Of a stretch of DNA of 64,000 bases, positions 13,525-21,750 are shown piece after piece. The notes under the pieces were generated by a model that was not told the origin of the DNA, ran no database searches, and saw nothing but the letters and a program-made list of their open reading frames with translations. Numbering within the stretch: the first letter of the stretch is position 1; every line of letters begins with the position of its first letter. A program made the position numbers and the translations under genes. Source of the stretch: a virus. The DNA lies in IMG/VR virus record IMGVR_UViG_3300044695_006279, positions 1-64,000 of that record. One strand, 5' to 3'.

Positions 13525-15646
13525 AATTAGTTCTCTAGTTCTCTCTAATGGGAAGAAGGTATCTACTGAAAAAATTGATGAAAGGATTTTAGAACTGCTT
13601 GGTCTTCAGGATGAATATGAATTGTCCTATGATGAATATTCTGGACATTTAAAAGAAGCAATGGTTGCTTCCAGAATGTCTAAAACTAGATATTCAACCT
13701 TGGAAACAGAATTAATCACAAATGAATGGAAGAGAGTAAAATCAAAGAAAGGTAGATTTAAACCAAAAAAAATTAGTGTAGAAAGTTTTAAAAAAGGAAG
13801 TGCTGTAGGAATCCAATTAGGAAAACAAAAATTACTTAAGGGAATATCAACTAAAAGATTGGCATTGCCTTCAGCGATTGATAATATGTCTGGGGCAAAT
13901 GATATTAATAATATTAAAAATGCTCTATCTCAAATCATTGCCAATTTAACAGAACAGAATAAAATTCAGAAAAAGATATTAGAAAGAGAAAGAATACAGA
14001 GTGAAAAGGAAAAAAGAGCAGGAGCAGAAGCACTTTTAGAAAAAGGATTTACTAAGGCACTTGGTGCAGCACAAAAGATGTTGGCACCTATCAAGTCATT
14101 ACTTGATAAAATTATTGATGCAATCATTGCTATTTTTATTGGAAGGTCTATTGTAAAACTAATTGAATGGTTTGGTAATAAAGATAATCAAGAAAAAGTC
14201 AAGAGCATCTTTAAGTTTCTTGGTGAACATTGGCCAAAACTACTTGCACTGTATCTAAGATTTGGAACAGGTCTTGGTAAATTTATTGGAGGTTTATCTT
14301 CACTTCTAATCAGGGGAACTTTAAGACTTGTTCAAGCAGCAGCAGGATTGGCAGCAAGAGCAGGATTGAGAGGTGCTGGTAAGGTTGCAGGATTCCTTGG
14401 CGGTAGAGGTGGGAAACTATTAGGTGCTGGATTAGAAATTGGTACAGCAGTTGCCGGTACTATGGCACTGAGTAAAGGCATTGAAGATTTTGGTGGAGTT
14501 AAATTTGCTGGTGGTGGACTTGCAAACTTTAAAAAATTATTTGGATTTTTTGGTGGTGGTACAAGACCTGGATACATCAGTGGACAAAAGGGTGTAGATA
14601 AAATTCCCGCAATGTTGAGTGATGGTGAATTTGTTATGTCGCGTGGTGCTGTCCAGAAGTACGGTACAAGCACTTTAGAGGCAATGAATGCTTCTGGTGG
14701 AGGAACAAACAGACCAAGAATGATTACTGGAACAACTTATGCTGCAGGTGGTGGGCAGATTGGAACTCGTAGTGTTGATCCTCCATTGGGCGGAAATGAA
14801 AAAATTGCATACAATCAACTCAAATTAAATTTCCCATCAGCAAAACCTTATCATATTGCTGCTGCTCTTGGCAATTTCTCAATTGAGGCACCTGGATTAA
14901 AACCAAATACTGCTCAAGACGGTGGAGGTCCTGGTAGAGGAGTGGCACAATGGGAAACTCCTGGAAGATGGGATACTGCAGTAAAGAGATATGGTCCTGG
15001 AGTTTTTAATAACCTGAAGCAACAAATGGATTATGTTAAGTATGAAATGGATACTGGCAATCCAGACTCTCAAGGAAGACCTCAACTTCCTTGGGGAAGA
15101 GAAACGAAGAGTGCTTGGTTAGGTTCAAAAAATTTAAGTGAAGCAACCAAGAATTTTATGCTTGGATATGAAGCACCAAGCGTACCGCACGAATCTGCAA
15201 GAATGGCAGCGGCTAAAAGAATATTAAATTCAAGTTCATCTGCAAATATTGCATCAAAACCAAAACCAAAAGGTCAGCAACCAAATATTCTGCAGAAAGT
15301 TGGAACTGGTATTGCATCTATGTTTGGATTAAATCAACCAGCAAAAGCAGAACCAGTTTCCAAACCTAAACCAAGATTTGCAGGTGGACTTTCTCCAGAT
15401 TCTTCTCAGAGAAAGTCATCATCAATTCCAACAATGACTTTCTCTGCTTCAAAATCTAGATCATCTCAAAGAAATATTTCTGCACCAACTAATTTTATGC
15501 CAGAAATAGTTTATGAAGTTGCTGTTCCAAGTTCAACAAAACCATCTGTAGGTGGTCTTGGTGGTTCTCCTCAAGTACCATCATTTAGTAATGTTCATGC
15601 ATCTAATAATGCAGTCAGAAATGCAAAGATATATGGAGTAAGATAA
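13505..15646 (+). CDS. tape-measure-like tail protein with lysozyme-type domain
   Basis: A 713-residue virion protein. Residues 1-190 are charged and helical. About 205-225 (IDAIIAIFIGRSIVKLIEWF) is a membrane-like helix, followed by a Gly/Ala-rich stretch. Residues about 350-400 (SGQKGVDKIPAMLSDGEFVMSRGAVQKYG) match a motif common in tape-measure proteins. Residues about 430-580 (AAALGNFSIEAPGLKPNT, GPGRGVAQWETPGRWD, WLGSKNLSEATKNFMLGYE) fit the Phage_lysozyme2 tail lysin family. It probably sits in the tail tube and locally opens peptidoglycan at injection. T4 gp29 is the nearest functional equivalent. Confidence 0.75.
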   Translation: MAVNPSKISSLVLSNGKKVSTEKIDERILELLGLQDEYELSYDEYSGHLKEAMVASRMSKTRYSTLETELITNEWKRVKSKKGRFKPKKISVESFKKGSAVGIQLGKQKLLKGISTKRLALPSAIDNMSGANDINNIKNALSQIIANLTEQNKIQKKILERERIQSEKEKRAGAEALLEKGFTKALGAAQKMLAPIKSLLDKIIDAIIAIFIGRSIVKLIEWFGNKDNQEKVKSIFKFLGEHWPKLLALYLRFGTGLGKFIGGLSSLLIRGTLRLVQAAAGLAARAGLRGAGKVAGFLGGRGGKLLGAGLEIGTAVAGTMALSKGIEDFGGVKFAGGGLANFKKLFGFFGGGTRPGYISGQKGVDKIPAMLSDGEFVMSRGAVQKYGTSTLEAMNASGGGTNRPRMITGTTYAAGGGQIGTRSVDPPLGGNEKIAYNQLKLNFPSAKPYHIAAALGNFSIEAPGLKPNTAQDGGGPGRGVAQWETPGRWDTAVKRYGPGVFNNLKQQMDYVKYEMDTGNPDSQGRPQLPWGRETKSAWLGSKNLSEATKNFMLGYEAPSVPHESARMAAAKRILNSSSSANIASKPKPKGQQPNILQKVGTGIASMFGLNQPAKAEPVSKPKPRFAGGLSPDSSQRKSSSIPTMTFSASKSRSSQRNISAPTNFMPEIVYEVAVPSSTKPSVGGLGGSPQVPSFSNVHASNNAVRNAKIYGVR

Positions 15647-15650
15647 GTAA

Positions 15651-18380
15651 ATGGAACCAAAAGCACTAGCACCTGCAAAAATCAATCCAACAAAACTTCT
15701 AGGTGGTTCCTCCTTTGCAATTAAAAAAATTAGTGTATCAAACAATATTGGACCTCAAAAAGGTGATTTGGTAGTTATTAAAACTCAAGTTATAGAAGTA
15801 AAAAACTTGATCAAAAGTTCTACTTTATTAAAGCAAGTAGAAATAACCAAAAAAAGAAAACAAGAAGAGAGGGATAAATTTTCAAAAAAAGAAGCAGAAC
15901 TTGAAACAAAAAAAGAACAACCAGGAACAGAAAAAGTTAAAGTTCCTGGGGTTCCCAAATTGGGATTTTTAGAAAGAATTAAAAATATTATCTTCGCAGT
16001 TTTACTTGGAAGATTTGTTGTTAAGATGCTTCCAAATCTTCCAAAGTTACTTGGAGTAGTAAAAGTAGTTAGTACTGGTGTTGAATTTGCTGCAGATTTT
16101 TCTGTAGGATTGATTGATGCACTGGGAACTTTTATTCAAAAAACAGATGAAGCATCAAAACAAACTCGTGGATTTCTAAAGACCGTGGGTGGGGATAATG
16201 CAGTTAAAATTTTTGATGGATTTAATAATGCTGTTAATGCAGTTATTATTGCTGCAATTGCCGCAACACAATTACCCTCATTTGATAGGCCTAAAACTGA
16301 ACCATCTGGCGGTGTTCCCTCATCAGGATCTGGTCAAACAGCATCAAGATTCGGCAAAAGAACATTAATAAGAACACTTGGTAGGGGCGGTGCAAAAGTA
16401 GCACTCAGGGCCGCAAGACCACTTTTAAAAGCAATTCCTATAATTGGAGGTCTTATTGATTTTGCAATAAATTATTTTATTTTTAAAGAACCACTTGGAA
16501 GAGCAGCATTTAAATCTATTGGTGCTACACTTGGAGCGGTTCTTGGTGTAACACTTGGTTCTGCAATTCCTTTCTTTGGAAATATTGTTGGTGGTATTGC
16601 CGGTGGTAGTGTTGGTGATTGGTTAGGTGGACTTTTATACGATACTTTTTTTGGAAATAAAACCCCACAAAAACCAAAAGTTCAAGGTCGTGCTCAAGGT
16701 GGAGCAATAACAAGAGGTGGAAAGTTTACTGGTGGTCCTGCAAAAAGAGGAGTTTCCAAAACTAAAAAGAGAGGAGTAACTGCACAACCAACAAAATTAA
16801 AACCAGGTGCTGACATTGGTGGTCAAAAAAATGTTGAAAAAGTTTTTCCATCTCCTCAAGGTAAAGATAAAAATAAGCAAGTAAATCCTCTTGGATATAT
16901 TAAAAAATCCAATGAAAAAATTAAGAATGCACCATTCTTTGGAGCACTATTATCTCTCAGGGACAAGGCATTAGTTGGTCAAAAACCAACACCATTAGAC
17001 TATAGTATTGCTGCACAAGGACTTAATGCCTGGATGAATATGACATTCAGTTCTGGTGTATTGAGAGGTGGTGCATTTGCTAGTGGTGGTGAAGTAAATG
17101 CCGATATGTTTTTACGGGGTGAAGACTTAACTCAAGTAATTGCCAAGTCTCTGCAAGATAATATTTCATCACAACTTGAAGGAAGTATCCAAGATTTGAT
17201 GAAGCAGATGATGCTAAAACCTGCTGAAGGTGAAAAGAAAGAAAATGTTCCATCTACCACTCCAGATGTTGGTGGACAATATTCTCCAGAAGGACTTCAG
17301 GGCGAAATATATCAATACCTTCTCTCAAAGGGAATGAGTGACACTCATGCATTAGGTCTTATGGCAAACATATCCAGAGAAAGTGGATTTAGACCTGGAG
17401 TTTCTGAAGCTGGAGGACCTGGAGTTGGTCTATTCCAATATTCAAGTGGTGGAAGAAAAGATGCTTTCCTAAAGGCAGTTCCTGATTATGCAACAAACTG
17501 GAAGGGGCAAATAGATTATGCACTGAGAGAACCGGGTGAACCTGGACAACAATATCTCTCTACAAAATTTTCTTCTCCACAAGAAGCAGCAGATTGGTTT
17601 ATGAGAAAATGGGAAAGACCTGCAGAATATATTCAAAATACAGAAGGTCCAAGAATACACAGAGAATATCTTGCTAGTTTGGAAAAATATAAAACTAAGA
17701 GTGGTTATAATATTCCAACCGGTGTTGCTCTTGGTGCTGGTGCAGGAAATCTTTCTGTAGTAAAAAGTCTTGCTGAAAGTATGGGAGTTCCTTTATATTC
17801 TCATGTAAGGAAAGATAATCCGGATAGTTATCATTATGATGGAAGAGCAATGGATTTTTCAAATGACAGTGTTGGTAATGGAACACCACAACAACTTTCT
17901 CTGGCTAAAGAACTAATCAAGAGATATGGTGCCACAGCAAAAGAAATTTTTTATACTCCACTTGGATTTAGTATAAAGGATGGAAAGAAAGTTCCTCCAA
18001 TTGCTGCTAGCACACACTACAATCATGTCCACGTAGCATTCTTTGGTGGTGGTTCGACTGGAAAGGGTGGAATTGTAAGAACACACCCCGGCGAATATAT
18101 TATTGATAAAGATTCTGTAGATGCTTTTGGAATTGATTTCTTTGATATAATCAACCAAACTGAAAGTGTTGCACAAAGAAAAAATTCAGCAAAACAACTG
18201 ATGAGTATTCTTCAGTTCTATGCAGGATATGAGGCAGGTGGAAGACAAAGAATTAAAGTCAAAGTTCCTGCACCACAAGTATCATATGTTCCTGTACCAG
18301 TTCCTGTTGGTGGTGGAATGCTGCCAGGAGGGTCTTCTGCAGTAGATTCTGATTATGATTCAACTTATATGGGCCATTAA
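15651..18380 (+). CDS. tape-measure-like tail protein with lysozyme and M15 peptidase domains
   Basis: A 909-residue protein built like its upstream neighbour. A Lys-rich helical N-terminus is followed by hydrophobic Gly-rich segments (about residues 105-125 and 250-330). Residues about 548-680 are a second Phage_lysozyme2-like domain (GLMANISRESGFRPG, GPGVGLFQYSSGGRKD). Residues about 698-800 carry a peptidase M15-like zinc site: SYHYDGRAMD fits SxHxxGxAxD and NHVHVAF gives the HxH. A tape-measure motif follows (RTHPGEYIIDKDSVDAFG). Together these predict a tail-borne enzyme that cuts both glycan and peptide bonds of host peptidoglycan. Confidence 0.76.
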   Translation: MEPKALAPAKINPTKLLGGSSFAIKKISVSNNIGPQKGDLVVIKTQVIEVKNLIKSSTLLKQVEITKKRKQEERDKFSKKEAELETKKEQPGTEKVKVPGVPKLGFLERIKNIIFAVLLGRFVVKMLPNLPKLLGVVKVVSTGVEFAADFSVGLIDALGTFIQKTDEASKQTRGFLKTVGGDNAVKIFDGFNNAVNAVIIAAIAATQLPSFDRPKTEPSGGVPSSGSGQTASRFGKRTLIRTLGRGGAKVALRAARPLLKAIPIIGGLIDFAINYFIFKEPLGRAAFKSIGATLGAVLGVTLGSAIPFFGNIVGGIAGGSVGDWLGGLLYDTFFGNKTPQKPKVQGRAQGGAITRGGKFTGGPAKRGVSKTKKRGVTAQPTKLKPGADIGGQKNVEKVFPSPQGKDKNKQVNPLGYIKKSNEKIKNAPFFGALLSLRDKALVGQKPTPLDYSIAAQGLNAWMNMTFSSGVLRGGAFASGGEVNADMFLRGEDLTQVIAKSLQDNISSQLEGSIQDLMKQMMLKPAEGEKKENVPSTTPDVGGQYSPEGLQGEIYQYLLSKGMSDTHALGLMANISRESGFRPGVSEAGGPGVGLFQYSSGGRKDAFLKAVPDYATNWKGQIDYALREPGEPGQQYLSTKFSSPQEAADWFMRKWERPAEYIQNTEGPRIHREYLASLEKYKTKSGYNIPTGVALGAGAGNLSVVKSLAESMGVPLYSHVRKDNPDSYHYDGRAMDFSNDSVGNGTPQQLSLAKELIKRYGATAKEIFYTPLGFSIKDGKKVPPIAASTHYNHVHVAFFGGGSTGKGGIVRTHPGEYIIDKDSVDAFGIDFFDIINQTESVAQRKNSAKQLMSILQFYAGYEAGGRQRIKVKVPAPQVSYVPVPVPVGGGMLPGGSSAVDSDYDSTYMGH

Positions 18381-18383
18381 ATA
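18377..18383 (+). promoter_or_regulatory. late promoter-like motif TTAAATA
   Basis: TTAAATA overlapping the stop of the tape-measure gene, 19 bases before the next ATG (18403). It is a one-base variant of ATAAATA. Confidence 0.4.
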
Positions 18384-18402
18384 GTGTAGGAAATAAAGTC
18401 TT

Positions 18403-19752
18403 ATGAATAATCAAGTATTAACTACAAGAGACGTTAGAAGTATTGATGTTCCAACCATCAATGTGATTTCAAATGATCAAAAAACAAATGCAGATATTAG
18501 AGATGTTTGGACTGACATCTACTACTATGAAAGTGTCTTGCAGGAAACGATCAGAGCATCTGTAATGTATGTTGATGCTGGTACATCTATTGAAAAGGAT
18601 GGCAAACAAAAGACAATTCTTGAGGGATTGCCTATTGTTGGACAAGAAAAAGTATCTTTGGCAATAAAAGATGCTAATAATGTTGAATTAAAACTAACTT
18701 TGTATGTTAATAAAATAACCCCAGTAAAACAAGACACCACAAAGTCTTTTGTAGGACTTGATTTAATTTCTAAAGAAGGAATCTTAAATCATCAAATAAG
18801 AATTAATACTAGATTTGATGGAAAAATATCTGATCATATTTCAAGAATTTTGACTGATTCAAAATATTTGAACACTCAAAAAAATATTGATATTGAAGAA
18901 ACTAATAATACTTATAATTTTATAGGCAATAATAAGAAACCTTTTTATGCTGCCATCTGGTTGTCAAAAAAAGCAGTACCAAAAGGAATTCAACCAGGAA
19001 ATACTGCAGGTTATTTTTTCTATGAGACATCTGATGGATTTAAATTCAAATCTGTTGATAATCTTTTATCTACTACAGATTCAAAAACTGGTAATAAAAA
19101 GGACATTAAAAGTTTAATTTACAATCAGACTCCAGATGGTTCTGGGCAAAATATTCCACCTGGATATAGTGCAAAAATATTGGAGCATAATGTTGATGAC
19201 GTAAGTGGAAATGTTCAAACAAAACTTGAAATAGGAACATACTCAACAAAAACAATACTGTTTGATCCATTTAACTGTTACTATGAGGTAGTGTTACCAA
19301 AAACTGAGATTACTGAAGGAAATCTTAAACTTGCTGGGAAAGAACTTCCAAAGTTTAATCCAGAGTTTAAAACCAATTTTACAAGAACTCAATATATGTT
19401 GATTGATACTGGTGCTCTTCCTACAGGTGATACAAAACAGCAAATAGAAAAATCAAAATTAAAAAACTTTGACCCCAAAAATATCTTGAATCAATCGACA
19501 ATGAGATATAATCAGTTGTTTAGTACAAGAACAACGATTACAATAGTTGCTGATTTTAGTTTGCACGCAGGAGATTTGGTTTTCATTGATGCTGGTGTTC
19601 CTGGACAAGAGTTAGGAACTCTTCATAGTGGTTCATATCTTATTGCAGATTTATGTCATTATATTAATAAGGCTCAGGGTGGGTATACAAAACTTACATT
19701 AGTAAGGGATTCTGTAGGTAAAAAGGGATCTCCAACTTATAATGCAATTTAA
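18403..19752 (+). CDS. 27: baseplate hub protein, gp27-like
   Basis: A 449-residue structural protein. The arrangement fits the gp27/gpD hub fold: an N-terminal barrel (YYESVLQETIRASVMYVDAG, LTLYVNKITPVKQDTTKSFV), a helical segment (KISDHISRILTD), FYAAIWLSKKA, then FFYETSDGFKFKSVDNLLS, and a second barrel with FSLHAGDLVFIDAG near the end. In T4 three gp27 chains form the hub ring that holds gp5. The gene lies just upstream of the gp5-like gene, with one small gene between. Assignment rests on pattern and order. Confidence 0.68.
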   Translation: MNNQVLTTRDVRSIDVPTINVISNDQKTNADIRDVWTDIYYYESVLQETIRASVMYVDAGTSIEKDGKQKTILEGLPIVGQEKVSLAIKDANNVELKLTLYVNKITPVKQDTTKSFVGLDLISKEGILNHQIRINTRFDGKISDHISRILTDSKYLNTQKNIDIEETNNTYNFIGNNKKPFYAAIWLSKKAVPKGIQPGNTAGYFFYETSDGFKFKSVDNLLSTTDSKTGNKKDIKSLIYNQTPDGSGQNIPPGYSAKILEHNVDDVSGNVQTKLEIGTYSTKTILFDPFNCYYEVVLPKTEITEGNLKLAGKELPKFNPEFKTNFTRTQYMLIDTGALPTGDTKQQIEKSKLKNFDPKNILNQSTMRYNQLFSTRTTITIVADFSLHAGDLVFIDAGVPGQELGTLHSGSYLIADLCHYINKAQGGYTKLTLVRDSVGKKGSPTYNAI

Positions 19753-19757
19753 GTTTG

Positions 19758-19764
19758 TTAAATA
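19758..19764 (+). promoter_or_regulatory. late promoter-like motif TTAAATA
   Basis: TTAAATA, 22 bases before the ATG at 19787. Same variant and same following GT as the motifs at 18377 and 25860. Confidence 0.4.
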
Positions 19765-19786
19765 GTAGTACAATACAATCACTAAA

Positions 19787-19999
19787 ATGGATAGTGTAGA
19801 AAAGCATATAGAGTATGATAAAAAACTTCTTGACGATCCTTTAATTTCTCCACAATCTCGTCGTCATACTGAAGAGGAATTGGAAGCATTAGAAAAGTGG
19901 GTTAAGAACCATCCAGAAGATCATCACGATCCATCTTCTTTGGAACTTTATTGTGATTCAAATCCTGAAGCACTGGAATGTAGAGTATATGATTATTGA
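19787..19999 (+). CDS. small conserved hypothetical protein (70 aa)
   Basis: A 70-residue acidic, helical protein (KHIEYDKKLLDDPLISPQ, then RRHTEEELEALEKWVKNHPE) with a C-terminal His/Asp-rich loop and two Cys. No known motif is visible. It lies between the gp27-like and gp5-like hub genes and its stop sits two bases before the gp5-like ATG, so it could be a hub assembly factor. That role is inferred from position only. Confidence 0.65.
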   Translation: MDSVEKHIEYDKKLLDDPLISPQSRRHTEEELEALEKWVKNHPEDHHDPSSLELYCDSNPEALECRVYDY

Positions 20000-20001
20000 T
20001 T

Positions 20002-21702
20002 ATGTCTGAAGGAACATTATTTAATTCTGGATTTTTGGGTGCAGATTTCAATTGGTGGATTGGCCAAATTGCTGAGGATTCCACTTGGAGAGATAATATT
20101 CTTCCTGGAAAGTTTGAAAATAAAGATCAAATTGTTGGGTGGGGTCGTAGGTATAAAGTAAGAATCATTGGTCTTCACGACCAAGAGAGTACCATACTTC
20201 CTTCGGAACAACTTCCTTGGGCACAGGTAATGTATCCTGTGACTGCTGGTGGTGGTCAGTCAGGTTCTTCTGCAACTTCTGCATTAAGACAAGGAAATTT
20301 TGTATTTGGATTTTTCTTGGATGGACCTGACCAACAAGTTCCAGTTATTATGGGAGTTCTTGGTAACAACGCCCAAACTCAACTTGGTGTTAAAACTGGC
20401 GATAAGGGATTTGTTCCTTTAACTGGATATAATCGTGTAGATGATCCTAATCCTGATCCAAACATTTCAGTTGCAGATAAAAATCTTGCAATTACTAAAC
20501 CAAAAGGTTCTGAACAATCACAGGAATGTTCGCCCATAGTATCTGGGGTTACTCTGGATAAGTATGGACTTCCGTATGGAAAAGCAACGAAAGCACAGTT
20601 GCAAGATATTCAAAGTGCATCTGCGGAAGCAAACGCAAGAAATTTAACTGGTAATGCTTTTGATGAGTTTGTCAAGAATGCGGTTCAAAACGGAATCAAA
20701 AATCGTTGTGAGCAGGCAAACTCTTCAACATCTTCAGCAAGACCTGGAGCAACAATAGAGCAACCCGATAATCCTCATCAACAAAGTGTTGCTGACGTAA
20801 AGAAGAATGATCTTTATCATAGAAAGGTTGTTCTAATGTCGCCTTGTGATGTTACAAATTCTGCATTAAAAGCAATGCAAGTTGTGATTGAAAATCTAAC
20901 AAATGATATTAATAAAAAATTAAATGCTTTAGTAAGTTATATCGATGCTGCTACTGATATCCTTTCACAAATTCAAACATTAATTTCAAATGCTGCTTGC
21001 GAAATTGCAAAGTATATGAAAACAATCTTTGATAAAATTATGGAATATGTTTTGAAGAAAATTAATAAAGCAATGTCTCCAACTGTCAGTTTGATGTATC
21101 CAAATCAGAGACATAGGTACTTAGACATCAAAGAAAAGATTACTCAATTAATATACTGCCTATATCAAAAAATTACTAATAACCTTTGTGCATTAATCCA
21201 AGGAATTCTTGATGGCGAACTCGATACAAAAACAATTCCACCAGAAACTTCTTCACCTACAACACCTATATGTTCTGTTGAATCTTTAACTGGTAAGGTA
21301 ATTTCTGCAAATATGGATGCTATGAATCAGGGAATTGATGATGTCTTAGCAAGCATTAATGGATTCTTGGGCGATATTGTTGGGGAACTAAACGAAGTAT
21401 CATCGGTAATAGGTAGCGTTAATGAATTGATTAATTCTATAAGTTCAAGTTTAACCTCCGCACTAAGTTTTCAAAATATAAGTATCTCTATTTTTGGGTG
21501 TGATATAACTCCAAATTGTGCAGCATCATCCTATTATACACTTCAAATTGGAAGTGGTGACGCTAAAGATTGTCAGATTCCCAAATTCCCGAATGTTGAC
21601 TATCAGGCACAAATTTCCTTTAAGGCACCAAAAATTGGTAATGTTCAATTTGCAACTCCATCCACAAATGTTCAGGATGTAAATGTCCAATTAGGATGTT
21701 GA
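20002..21702 (+). CDS. 5: gp5-like baseplate hub protein lacking a lysozyme domain
   Basis: A protein of about 566 residues. The N-terminal 110 residues form the gp5 OB-fold domain: WWIGQIAEDSTWRDN, WGRRYKVRIIGLHDQ, LPWAQVMYPVTAGG, then GNFVFGFFLDGPDQQVPVIMG. No lysozyme active-site pattern follows; instead there is a Ser/Gln-rich linker, a helical region (about 290-420) and a long Ser/Asn/Ile-rich C-terminal part. In T4, gp5 carries OB fold, lysozyme and needle in one chain. Here lytic domains are in the tape-measure-like proteins and the needle may be a separate gene (25892). ATG 20002 is preferred over the TTG at 19996. Confidence 0.82.
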   Translation: MSEGTLFNSGFLGADFNWWIGQIAEDSTWRDNILPGKFENKDQIVGWGRRYKVRIIGLHDQESTILPSEQLPWAQVMYPVTAGGGQSGSSATSALRQGNFVFGFFLDGPDQQVPVIMGVLGNNAQTQLGVKTGDKGFVPLTGYNRVDDPNPDPNISVADKNLAITKPKGSEQSQECSPIVSGVTLDKYGLPYGKATKAQLQDIQSASAEANARNLTGNAFDEFVKNAVQNGIKNRCEQANSSTSSARPGATIEQPDNPHQQSVADVKKNDLYHRKVVLMSPCDVTNSALKAMQVVIENLTNDINKKLNALVSYIDAATDILSQIQTLISNAACEIAKYMKTIFDKIMEYVLKKINKAMSPTVSLMYPNQRHRYLDIKEKITQLIYCLYQKITNNLCALIQGILDGELDTKTIPPETSSPTTPICSVESLTGKVISANMDAMNQGIDDVLASINGFLGDIVGELNEVSSVIGSVNELINSISSSLTSALSFQNISISIFGCDITPNCAASSYYTLQIGSGDAKDCQIPKFPNVDYQAQISFKAPKIGNVQFATPSTNVQDVNVQLGC

Positions 21703-21704
21703 TG

Positions 21705-21711
21705 ATAAATA
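21705..21711 (+). promoter_or_regulatory. T4-type late promoter motif ATAAATA
   Basis: ATAAATA immediately after the gp5-like stop, 39 bases before the ATG at 21751. Confidence 0.5.
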
Positions 21712-21750
21712 AGGTTAATGGAAAGACTTTGAAATATAATACTACTAAAA

